Shown: positions 17,221 to 25,004 of the stretch, in pieces
Layout: the number at the start of each line of letters is the position of its first letter
How positions within the stretch are numbered: position 1 is the stretch's first letter
Assembly: GCA_934402395.1 (NCBI GenBank)
Contig: CAKRTQ010000007.1
Coordinates: forward strand, 52,257-116,256
Direction of reading: 5' to 3'
Length of the DNA: 64,000 nucleotides
From: an uncultured Eubacteriales bacterium
Lineage (GTDB): Bacteria; Bacillota; Clostridia; Oscillospirales; CAG-272
Notes under the pieces: generated by a model
What the model saw: only the letters and a program-made list of their open reading frames with translations
The model's database searches: none
Told to the model about the DNA's origin: nothing
Made by a program: the position numbers and the translations under genes

Positions 17221-18327
17221 TTACCATCCCATCTGTGCAAAGTACTCTGCCAGAGTAAGCCGTGAGAAGTACTGAGAAAACGGCTGGTTTATTGCGTTGC
17301 CGTAATAAAAATATGCGGCATAGCCGATCAGCATCAGCCATGTAAGCACTTTTCCGTCTCTTCCGCCGATCTTTTTAAGCATCCACGGCAGCGCGATCGC
17401 CTGAAAAATAATAAAATAATTGGCAAGTCTCGCAAAATAGTTTGCTGTTCCGAAAAGTCCCACAAACATAATGGCACCGTTCAGCATAGTAAAATTGACT
17501 ATAAGATTTTCCGCTTTCGTGCTGTCGCGGAACAACCTGCCCCGATAAAACCACGATAATACCGTAGGCACATTGCAAACGAGAACACGGAATATATTCA
17601 CTCCGTCTCCGGTAAACGATTCGACCGTGTATTCTTCGCCGAGCAGCGTTGTTATGTTAATGATGGTACCGAGCATCGGTCTGAGAAGGATGCCGCCCAC
17701 CACCGCGCCTATGACCAATATATACGACCCGTGCGACCACGGTCTGAACCGCATTATCGGCACTGCCAAAAACATGAGCGAATACGGATGTATGAAAGTG
17801 GCGATAAGTATGCAGAGCGCATACCAGATCCACTTTCCGTTCAGCGCAAACATAACCGCCACCATACACACCGCTACCGCAGCTGCCTGCTTGATCCCGG
17901 CAAATGCAAACGTGTATCCTCCGGTTGCAAAAAGGAGAAATACCGTAAGCGGGTAGTCTGCCGAATACTTATGCGCAAAAGCAACATAGCCGGCAACCGT
18001 AACAAATGCCCAGAACATCAGAAAATTCTGCGTTGATACTCCGCGCATCCTCAGGCAGTAATTTATCACATTGAACAGCGGGTTTGCACCCGGACTCATG
18101 TCATAATTTTTTATATCGTTTTCTTTTATAAGCTCATAAGCCCACCGGTATGCAAAGGTGTCGTTGCATCTTGTCCGCAGTCCGGCATACCCCGCCAGCA
18201 AAACAATGAGAAACACCGTAAAAAGCACACGCCTGTGCTGCATTTCCGGAGGTCTCGCCTTGATTTTGACATCGGCAAGCCAGGCAAGACCAACAGCCAT
18301 GAACATAAGAATAACCAGGTCAGTCAT
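17221..18327 (-). CDS. EpsG-family polysaccharide polymerase
   Basis: 368 residues with about ten hydrophobic segments and a loop LRTRCNDTFAYRWAYELIKE after the second, matching the R-x-x-x-x-D-T-x-x-Y pattern of the EpsG family. Members act as Wzy-like polymerases at the outer face of the membrane, joining flipped repeat units. The other essential partner, a flippase, is encoded ten genes downstream in the same operon. It overlaps the GT4 gene before it by 8 bp. Confidence 0.85.
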   Translation of the reverse strand: MTDLVILMFMAVGLAWLADVKIKARPPEMQHRRVLFTVFLIVLLAGYAGLRTRCNDTFAYRWAYELIKENDIKNYDMSPGANPLFNVINYCLRMRGVSTQNFLMFWAFVTVAGYVAFAHKYSADYPLTVFLLFATGGYTFAFAGIKQAAAVAVCMVAVMFALNGKWIWYALCILIATFIHPYSLMFLAVPIMRFRPWSHGSYILVIGAVVGGILLRPMLGTIINITTLLGEEYTVESFTGDGVNIFRVLVCNVPTVLSWFYRGRLFRDSTKAENLIVNFTMLNGAIMFVGLFGTANYFARLANYFIIFQAIALPWMLKKIGGRDGKVLTWLMLIGYAAYFYYGNAINQPFSQYFSRLTLAEYFAQMGW

Positions 18328-19441
18328 TTATCCCCAAATAAGCAAGTGTATTTTCTACAATAATTTTTTTATCAAACATAAGCTTCATTTTATTACGTCC
18401 CATGCTGCCCATCCTTTCGCGCGCATCAGCCGGCAGTTCAGCCATACGGGAAACTGCCCGGAACAGCATATCGGCATCGCCCGGCGGACAAAGATAGCCG
18501 CTCACACCGTCATCGACCGCTTCGCGGCACCCCGGAACATCACTGGTTATGATCGGACGTCCCGAAGACGCCGCCTCAAGAAGCACATTTGACATTCCTT
18601 CGTGATATGATGGGAGCACGATGCAGTGCGCCATGGCATAAAACGGTTTTATATCCGATTGATAACCATGATATTTAACAACGCCTTCCGATTCAAGTCT
18701 GTCCATCACAGGCTTGTACGCTTCCTCAAATGAACCGACGATATGAAATTCCACGCCGTCTCCGAACTCGCGCTTTGCACAACCGGCAGCGGAAAAGAGC
18801 TCATCCACTCCCTTTTCGTGCATGACGCGTCCCACAAACAGAAATCTTACCGGTCCGTCCTGCGGATATGGCTGATACGGATAATCGCCGAGATTCACCC
18901 CCGCGCCGTTCAGGACCGCATCTCTGCCCTTTGGCACAACGCCGGTCGCAACGAGCTCATCACGGTTTCCGGAATTCTCAAAAAAAACGACTTTTGCACT
19001 TTTCAGCGCCGGTTTGTAAAGTGCCAACACGAATTTTTTCAGCCAACCGCCGTTTTCAATGGCGCTGCCCAATCCGGTGATGTTCACAGCATATGGGATA
19101 CGCATCATACGGCAAGCCATACCGCCGTAAATGTTTGGCTTTATGGTGTATGTTATCACCATATCCGGCTTTATGTCACGCAGCATCCTGCGGTACCGGA
19201 AAAATAACCCGATGTCGCGCACTGGATTCATCCCGCGCCGGTCGACCGGCGTATTGATATATATACATCCCGCCTTCACCAGTTTATCGGCGAACTCACC
19301 GCCCGGAAGCGAAATATACACTTCATTTCCCTTATTTATCAGTGCCTCTATAAGATCTTTTCGAAAGCGGTATAGTCCTAAATCGTTATTTGCGAAAATA
19401 ACGATTTTTTTACTTGATCTTTCTCGCAGGGACTCCGACAT
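18320..19441 (-). CDS. Glycosyltransferase family 4
   Basis: 373 residues. KIVIFANNDLGLYRFRKDLI, VITYTIKPNIYGG, RFLFVGRVMHEKGVDEL and PSYHEGMSNVLLEAASSGRP are typical of PglA/CapM-like GT4 enzymes, which often add the second sugar to a diNAcBac- or FucNAc4N-type carrier. That fits its place directly after the Pgl-like trio. The start at 19441 is preceded by AAGGAG at 10 bp and overlaps the acetyltransferase gene by 32 bp; an ATG at 19465 adds 8 residues without a better site. Confidence 0.88.
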   Translation of the reverse strand: MSESLRERSSKKIVIFANNDLGLYRFRKDLIEALINKGNEVYISLPGGEFADKLVKAGCIYINTPVDRRGMNPVRDIGLFFRYRRMLRDIKPDMVITYTIKPNIYGGMACRMMRIPYAVNITGLGSAIENGGWLKKFVLALYKPALKSAKVVFFENSGNRDELVATGVVPKGRDAVLNGAGVNLGDYPYQPYPQDGPVRFLFVGRVMHEKGVDELFSAAGCAKREFGDGVEFHIVGSFEEAYKPVMDRLESEGVVKYHGYQSDIKPFYAMAHCIVLPSYHEGMSNVLLEAASSGRPIITSDVPGCREAVDDGVSGYLCPPGDADMLFRAVSRMAELPADARERMGSMGRNKMKLMFDKKIIVENTLAYLGIND

Positions 19442-20027
19442 ATGTTCCAATCTCCTTGATATCATGTACGACTACGGCACCTGCTCCGATCATGCAGTGA
19501 TCGCAAATCGACACATTGTTGCTTACCGTTGCTCCGATCCCTACCCATGTATGATCGCCGATAAGTACCGTCCCGCCTAACTTTGCGCCAACCGACACAT
19601 GGACATAGTTTCCTATATTGCAATCATGTTCAACAACTGCGGAAGTATTTATTATACTATGCCGTCCGACCGATGACGAAGGTGACAATACCGCATTAGC
19701 CATAACGGCACTGCCTTCACCAATGCTCACACCCATTCCGGATATTACCGCACGCGGATGCACCGCAGTATAATAATTTACGCTGTCCCCCATCATATTA
19801 ACAATGTTTGCCCTCGATGCGGGATTACCTATGGCGATTATAAACTCGGCATCTCGATAATTACAATAGTCCGAAGTTTTTCCCAAAACTTTCATGCCTG
19901 ATACCGTGTCTTGACCCGATTTTCCGTCATCCAGGAAACCCAGCACCGTATCTCCGCACAGACAAACTATGTCCGCAATAACTTTTCCGTGTCCTCCGGC
20001 ACCAACGACAATAACTTTTTTATTCAT
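19410..20027 (-). CDS. NeuD/PglD-type sugar acetyltransferase
   Basis: 205 residues. The N-terminal Rossmann part VIVVGAGGHGKVIADIV binds the nucleotide sugar; the C-terminal left-handed beta-helix has VVEHDCNIG, whose His134 matches the catalytic base of PglD, and ends in TYVGVPARKI. The expected reaction is acetyl-CoA-dependent N-acetylation of a UDP-4-amino-sugar made by the neighbouring aminotransferase. The start at 20027 is the internal ATG at MNKKVIVV; it overlaps the end of the PGT gene by 8 bp. Confidence 0.88.
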   Translation of the reverse strand: MNKKVIVVGAGGHGKVIADIVCLCGDTVLGFLDDGKSGQDTVSGMKVLGKTSDYCNYRDAEFIIAIGNPASRANIVNMMGDSVNYYTAVHPRAVISGMGVSIGEGSAVMANAVLSPSSSVGRHSIINTSAVVEHDCNIGNYVHVSVGAKLGGTVLIGDHTWVGIGATVSNNVSICDHCMIGAGAVVVHDIKEIGTYVGVPARKIK

Positions 20028-20658
20028 GCATAACAGCCCCGGTTCCCGTAAACGCTTCCATAGTTGCGCTACCCTCGGCATTTATTCCTTCACGGCGGAG
20101 GACACATCGTACTGTCATTAAAATGACCTTTACGTCCAGAATAAAGCTGACGTGATCCACATAATCCACATCATAAGCAAACCGTTCTTCCCACGATGCA
20201 AGATTCCGACCGTGCACCTGCGCCAGACCGGTCAGTCCCGGACGGACGTCATGACGGTGATGCTGTTCCTCGCTGTACAGCGGCAGATATTTTACCAGCA
20301 GCGGTCTTGGCCCCACGATGCTCATCTTTCCGCGGAAGATATCCCAAAGCTCCGGAAGCTCGTCAAGGCTCATCGCGCGCAGCTTTTTGCCAAACCGCGT
20401 GAGACGCTCCCCGTCCGGCAGCAGATCCCCGTTTTCGTCTCTGGCATCGGTCATACTGCGGAATTTATGCATTTTAAATATCTTTTCATCCTTTCCGGGA
20501 CGCTCCTGGCAAAATATCACCGGCTTGCCGAGCTTTATCCGCACAAGTATCGCGGTGACCAGTATGACCGGTGAAAGCACCACCAGTGCAAGTCCAGAAA
20601 GAATTATATCAAGCAATCTTTTTATGTATTTCTCGTAAAACCCGGCTTTATGCCTCAT
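20020..20658 (-). CDS. Monotopic phosphoglycosyl transferase (PglC/WbaP C-terminal type)
   Basis: 212 residues. One N-terminal hydrophobic re-entrant helix (about 16-42) is followed by the bacterial sugar transferase domain with QERPG, KFRSMT, the catalytic Asp-Glu pair in SLDELPE (99-100) and SIVGPRPL. It transfers a sugar-1-phosphate to undecaprenyl phosphate, the committed step of the operon's product. Short single-domain form as in Campylobacter PglC. The ATG at 20658 shares a base with the aminotransferase stop (TGATG). Confidence 0.92.
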   Translation of the reverse strand: MRHKAGFYEKYIKRLLDIILSGLALVVLSPVILVTAILVRIKLGKPVIFCQERPGKDEKIFKMHKFRSMTDARDENGDLLPDGERLTRFGKKLRAMSLDELPELWDIFRGKMSIVGPRPLLVKYLPLYSEEQHHRHDVRPGLTGLAQVHGRNLASWEERFAYDVDYVDHVSFILDVKVILMTVRCVLRREGINAEGSATMEAFTGTGAVMHE

Positions 20659-21779
20659 CAGAACATCCCCCTGATGACCCCGCACACGCGGTCAACGTCA
20701 TCCATGCTCATTTTTGTATCGCTGGGCAGGCATACTCCGCGCTCGAAAAGATCATCGCAAACCGGTTTTTCTTCAACTCCCACAAACCCCGTGCCGGCAA
20801 ATACGGGCTGAAGATTCATCGGCTTCCACAAATGTCTGCCTTCAATATCATTATCGTTCATGATCTCAAGCATTTTTGCCGGAGTCATGGCACAGCCTTT
20901 ATCTATAAGCAAGGATGAAAGCCAATGGTTTGGCTCAGCACCTTCAAGATACGGCTGCATTTCGATCGGCAGCCCCGCAAGTCCCCGGCAATAACGCTCA
21001 TATATCGCTTTTTTCTGACTGACACGCAAAGAAAGCACCCTCGCCTGCCCGCGTCCGATGCCGGCGCAGATGTTGCTCATGCGATAATTATAGCCTATCT
21101 CCTCGTGCTGATACCACGGAAAAGGCTCGCGCGCCTGTGTCGCAAGTTTGAGAGCATGGGCAGCGGCTTCTTTGTTGTGGCAAAGAAGCATTCCGCCCCC
21201 GGATGTGGTAATGATCTTATTTCCGTTGAATGAAAGCGCACCGAACTCGCCGAAGGTACCGCATTTTCTGCCGCAATATTCAGAGCCGAGAGCCTCTGCC
21301 GCATCCTCGATAAGAGGTACGCCCTCATCGCGGCATATGCCTGCTATCCGGTCGATCTTTGCCGGGTTGCCGTAGAGATGAACTACCACTACCGCCTTTG
21401 GCTTGCCATACATTTTAAATGCACGTTTGAGAGCCTCGGGATCCATATTCCATGTTTCGCGTTCGCTGTCGATAAACACCGGCTCCGCTCCCACATAAGC
21501 CACCGGGTTCGCCGATGCCGAGAATGTGAGGCTTTGGCAGAACACGCGATCCCCCGGTCTGACTCCGGCAAGTATCATCGCAAGATGCAGCGCGGCGGTT
21601 CCGGATGAAAGAGCGACCGTGCATTCGGCGCCGGTATATCCGGCAAGTGCTTCTTCGAATCTGCTGACATTTTCGCCCAGCGGTGCTATCCAGTTTTTGT
21701 TGAATGCGTCCTGCACATACTCAAGCTCATAACCCTCATCCGACATATGCGGACTGGCAAGCAGAAGTCTTTTGCTCAT
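20658..21779 (-). CDS. DegT/DnrJ/EryC1 aminotransferase, PglE-like
   Basis: 373 residues of the PLP-dependent sugar aminotransferase family. SSGTAALHLAM binds the cofactor phosphate, EDAAEALGS carries the conserved Asp, and SFNGNKIITTSGGG holds the Schiff-base Lys188. PglE-type enzymes aminate C4 of a UDP-4-keto-6-deoxy-GlcNAc. With the PglC- and PglD-like genes next to it, a diacetamido-trideoxy sugar such as N,N'-diacetylbacillosamine is the likely initiating sugar. The required 4,6-dehydratase (PglF) is not in the window. First gene of the operon; AGGAG upstream. Confidence 0.9.
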   Translation of the reverse strand: MSKRLLLASPHMSDEGYELEYVQDAFNKNWIAPLGENVSRFEEALAGYTGAECTVALSSGTAALHLAMILAGVRPGDRVFCQSLTFSASANPVAYVGAEPVFIDSERETWNMDPEALKRAFKMYGKPKAVVVVHLYGNPAKIDRIAGICRDEGVPLIEDAAEALGSEYCGRKCGTFGEFGALSFNGNKIITTSGGGMLLCHNKEAAAHALKLATQAREPFPWYQHEEIGYNYRMSNICAGIGRGQARVLSLRVSQKKAIYERYCRGLAGLPIEMQPYLEGAEPNHWLSSLLIDKGCAMTPAKMLEIMNDNDIEGRHLWKPMNLQPVFAGTGFVGVEEKPVCDDLFERGVCLPSDTKMSMDDVDRVCGVIRGMF

Positions 21780-21876
21780 ATTTCCGAATTCTCCTTATGC
21801 GCCAATAAATGTATATCGATGTCCGAACAGTAAATATTTCCGAACCGTTAACGGCAGAAAAAATAACTCATCTTAG

Positions 21877-21905
21877 ATTATACCACTTTACCGCCAAAAA
21901 AGCAA
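21877..21905 (-). promoter_or_regulatory. Promoter of the 16-gene polysaccharide operon
   Basis: On the minus strand TTGCTT (21905-21900) and TATAAT (21882-21877) have a 17-bp spacer. The ~90-base leader contains the palindrome CCGTTAACGG (21845-21854), a possible operator. All 16 genes down to 5631 are spaced by at most 23 bp or overlap, so this is probably their main promoter. Confidence 0.6.
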
Positions 21906-21995
21906 TATATTTATTCCGGGTATTGAATATATATTTTTTGCGCTTACCATTTTGCATATTCTGCCGCCTTTTACGATGCAAACAGCCTGCGGGGA

Positions 21996-22024
21996 TTGAC
22001 AAACCGTGGATTGTGTTGTACAAT
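21996..22024 (+). promoter_or_regulatory. Sigma-A promoter of the cytidylate-kinase-like gene
   Basis: TTGACA (21996-22001), a 17-bp spacer and TACAAT (22019-22024) lie 44 bp before the start codon. Confidence 0.75.
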
Positions 22025-22068
22025 AATATATTATTATATACTGCCGTGTCGGCAGGAGGGGTCAACAT

Positions 22069-22944
22069 ATGCATATTACTATCACCGGGCGGCTTGGCAG
22101 CGGCAAGTCCACCGTCTGCCGCATTTTTGCCAACAAATACGGTTATGAGATCTACAGCACAGGTACGATCCATCGCAGAATAGCCGCCGAAAAAGGGCTT
22201 TCCGCTCTGGAAATGAACGAACTGATGGCGACCGACCTCAGCTTCGATCACATGATAGACGATGCCGTTACCCGCATTTCCCGCGAGATGAGCGACCGCA
22301 CTCTGATATTCGATTCGCGCATGGCATGGCATTTCGCCTGCGACTCGTTCAAGGTATTCATGCACATCGACCCCGCCATTGCCGCGCGCCGCGTCATGGC
22401 GGATGACCGCGGTGCCGTCGAAAAATACACCGATCCTGACGATGCGCGCCGCCAGCTTCTGGCGCGCACGGTATCCGAAAACACCCGCTACAAGCGCATA
22501 TACGGTGCCGACAATCTTGATTACCGCAATTTTGACCTTATCGTGGACAGTGCCACGATAACGCCAGATGCACTTGCGGAACTGATACTTGCGGAATTTG
22601 AAAAATTCTGCGCCGCCCCCGCCGCGTACGGTTCGCCCCGTCTGCGTCTTTCTCCGCTCGCGATATATCCCACCGCCACTCCGGAGGAAATGGAAAAGGA
22701 AACGGGAGATATCGTTGTCACCGTCATAAACGGATCGCATTATGCTGTCGGCGGCGGCAAAGCGCTGCTTGATGCGATGCGTCAAAAACCCGCAACGGTC
22801 GCGGCACGGCTGGCAGACGCAGCCGAAAGCTCTTCGGCTACCGCACGTATTGCCGCAATCGGTCCGCGAGGAACCTCGATGCTCCGCAAAATAGAACAGG
22901 ATTTCGGCTTTGAGTATCCCGAGATCCCCGAGGTATACAGATAA
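22069..22944 (+). CDS. Cytidylate-kinase-like NTPase with C-terminal extension
   Basis: 291 residues. The P-loop GRLGSGKST (7-15), a bound-lid region around YTDPDDARRQLLARTVSENTR and a second-half LDYRNFDLIVDS segment match the cytidylate-kinase-like family (Cytidylate_kin2). That family averages ~200 residues; here residues ~190-291 form an extra region with no motif I recognise. Nucleotide monophosphate phosphorylation is plausible but the substrate is open. AGGAGGGG precedes the ATG. Monocistronic, with two terminators at the 3' end. Confidence 0.75.
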   Translation: MHITITGRLGSGKSTVCRIFANKYGYEIYSTGTIHRRIAAEKGLSALEMNELMATDLSFDHMIDDAVTRISREMSDRTLIFDSRMAWHFACDSFKVFMHIDPAIAARRVMADDRGAVEKYTDPDDARRQLLARTVSENTRYKRIYGADNLDYRNFDLIVDSATITPDALAELILAEFEKFCAAPAAYGSPRLRLSPLAIYPTATPEEMEKETGDIVVTVINGSHYAVGGGKALLDAMRQKPATVAARLADAAESSSATARIAAIGPRGTSMLRKIEQDFGFEYPEIPEVYR

Positions 22945-22950
22945 ATAACA

Positions 22951-22983
22951 TTGTGGCAGCCGCGCGGTGCGCGGCTGCCACAA
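22951..22983. terminator. GC-rich 15-bp perfect hairpin
   Basis: TTGTGGCAGCCGCGC and GCGCGGCTGCCACAA around a GGT loop, 7 bp after the cytidylate-kinase-like gene. It has only weak T/A flanks. A related stem occurs at 36268-36301. Confidence 0.75.
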
Positions 22984-22997
22984 TTTATCCGCCGTAT

Positions 22998-23037
22998 GCG
23001 TTAAAAACTCAAAATGAGTTTTTAACGCCCGTTTTTT
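22998..23037. terminator. Convergent bidirectional terminator, family copy 3
   Basis: GCGTTAAAAACTCA pairs with TGAGTTTTTAACGC, loop AAA, followed by GTTTTTT. It lies between the convergent ends of the cytidylate-kinase-like gene and the GH127 gene. Confidence 0.88.
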
Positions 23038-24931
23038 ATTCGGCTGCGATCCTGCCGCGCATCCACACGGCAAAAAGCGAGCTCTCATCGTACGTTTTGC
23101 CCGCCGAAGCATAATCAACGAGCCTCACGCTTCCCGTGTCGGTACGCACGGCAACCGAAATATTATGATCGGGTATTTCCGGGCAGTCTGCCGTGCCTGC
23201 GCAAACCCTGCCTTCGCTGTCTGCCGGTAAAACAATTTCCCGGTCGGGGTCGAATTTCAGCCTTGCATCGGCGGCGAGCATGATGCAGCCGCGCCTTACG
23301 GCGATGTACTTTCCCCTTGCCGCTTCATCTGGCGGCAGTACGGCATATGTCGCGGTATCAAGCTCAAGCGAAATGCAGTCACCCGTCTGCCATATGCGGT
23401 TTATATCAACATATCCGTGCGAGACGGGTATCTCCTGCCCGTTTACCGCCAGCACGGTGCGGCGGCTCCACGCCGGCACACGGACAGAAACGGTCATCCG
23501 CTCCGGCGCGTCAACGCTCACACGCACATCAACACTTCCGCCGGTCGGATAGCTGCCGGATATATCGAAGCGCATTTCCCTTCCCGCCGGCGTGCGGCAT
23601 TCCATATGTCCCGGAAGCCAGAAGGTCAGCGCAATGCCATCCTGCGTGCGCATTGCGGCTGTGCGCGGGATCACGCCTATTCCCGCTGCGCCGATGCAGG
23701 CGCAGCAGCCGTAGAAATATTCGCCGCCATCGCTCCCGGTAACGCGCATGAGTCCGCCTATCTTCTGTCCGCGCACACCCGCGCGGAGCGGCGAATAGCT
23801 GTCAAACGGCAAAAAGCCCCGCAGCTCCGGATGGCCGTCCTTTGCCTTCACAACAGATATAATGCGGTGCGTGTTGAGTGACCCGAGATAGGCATTGAAA
23901 AACGTTCGCTCGATCGCATCTGCAAACACGGCGTCCCCGCTGAGGCGCAGAAGCTGCGACATCAGCTTCATAAGCGTCACACTGACGCAGGTCTCCTGCA
24001 TTATTCCCACAAAATCATCGTCTGTCTGCGCGCGCGTTGAACCGTCAAACAGCTCATGCGTGCATCCCGCGCAGCCGATAACGGTAAAATCACTCTCAAG
24101 CACGCGTCTGCCGAAGGCAAGCACCGCGCGGCGGTACTTTTCATCGCCCGTAACGCGGTAATACTCCGCGAGTCCTTCAAAGCAGGACATCATCTCATAC
24201 GCTTTCGTCACCGGATAAGCATACGGGTCGATCCTGTCCTCGGCGGCAAGTCTGAAGATAGGCGCCTCCCCGGTTTCACCGACGTCCACCATGTATGCGG
24301 CATAGTCAAGATATCTCTTCTCGCCCGTCAGATTATAAAGCCTCACGACCGGCTCAAGTATCGACATTGAATTTATGCCCATCCAGAATCCGGACGTATC
24401 GTTTATCGGGATGCCGCACCTGCCGACGTGCTGCATGATATAGTCGGTATGGCGGCACATTGCAGTGCGTATTTCCGCAAGGAGCTTTTCATCGCTGCAT
24501 ATCTCACTGAAATACTGAAGTCCCAGAAGCACGTATTTGCGCCCCCACATATCCCAGCCCGAAAATTCGCATTCCTTGCCGTAGGTCGTGATCCTGCCCT
24601 CGGCGTCCTGCCGCGATATAAGATCGCGCACGCTTTCCTCCAGCATCGAATAAAGCTCTTCGTCGCGCGTATATGCGCACACAAAGCACGCGCCGCGCAT
24701 AAGCTTGCCCCAATATTCACACCGCCAGCCCCGGTTGGGATCATCCGCATTTGTGCCGAAGACGGCAGCAAAACGCCGGTAAAGCGAACGGTCGCCGAGC
24801 TGGGCGGTCCTCACAAAATCAACGGCACGTCCGAATATGCCGTCAAAATAAGCACGGTTGCCGTAATCGGGAATAAATCTGTCGGTAGCAAAGCTCTGTG
24901 CCTCAAATGCACTTGTATGCGGTATATTCAT
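23036..24931 (-). CDS. Glycoside hydrolase family 127 (DUF1680), beta-L-arabinofuranosidase-like
   Basis: 631 residues of (alpha/alpha)6-barrel type followed by a beta-rich C-terminus. QETCVS (E313, C315) and YGCC (C409, C410) match the Glu-Cys-Cys zinc site of GH127, in which one of the paired Cys is the nucleophile in Bifidobacterium HypBA1. No signal peptide, so it should act on oligosaccharides in the cytosol. The start at 24931 has AAAGGA upstream; the open frame continues to 25210 inside ftsH but lacks a site there. It is the last gene after ftsH, 73 bp away with a hairpin between, an unusual neighbour for a housekeeping operon. Confidence 0.88.
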   Translation of the reverse strand: MNIPHTSAFEAQSFATDRFIPDYGNRAYFDGIFGRAVDFVRTAQLGDRSLYRRFAAVFGTNADDPNRGWRCEYWGKLMRGACFVCAYTRDEELYSMLEESVRDLISRQDAEGRITTYGKECEFSGWDMWGRKYVLLGLQYFSEICSDEKLLAEIRTAMCRHTDYIMQHVGRCGIPINDTSGFWMGINSMSILEPVVRLYNLTGEKRYLDYAAYMVDVGETGEAPIFRLAAEDRIDPYAYPVTKAYEMMSCFEGLAEYYRVTGDEKYRRAVLAFGRRVLESDFTVIGCAGCTHELFDGSTRAQTDDDFVGIMQETCVSVTLMKLMSQLLRLSGDAVFADAIERTFFNAYLGSLNTHRIISVVKAKDGHPELRGFLPFDSYSPLRAGVRGQKIGGLMRVTGSDGGEYFYGCCACIGAAGIGVIPRTAAMRTQDGIALTFWLPGHMECRTPAGREMRFDISGSYPTGGSVDVRVSVDAPERMTVSVRVPAWSRRTVLAVNGQEIPVSHGYVDINRIWQTGDCISLELDTATYAVLPPDEAARGKYIAVRRGCIMLAADARLKFDPDREIVLPADSEGRVCAGTADCPEIPDHNISVAVRTDTGSVRLVDYASAGKTYDESSLFAVWMRGRIAAE

Positions 24932-24957
24932 ATCGTCATTCCTTTCATTTTTCAAAA

Positions 24958-24990
24958 CGGGCTGCCGCCCGAAAAACGCGCGACAGCCCG
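24958..24990 (-). terminator. Hairpin between ftsH and the GH127 gene
   Basis: Reading leftward, CGGGCTG(T)CGCGC and GGCG(G)CAGCCCG form a near-perfect stem followed by GTTTTG. It may terminate most ftsH transcripts and let some reach the GH127 gene. Confidence 0.65.
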
Positions 24991-25004
24991 AAAGACAGTT
25001 TGGG

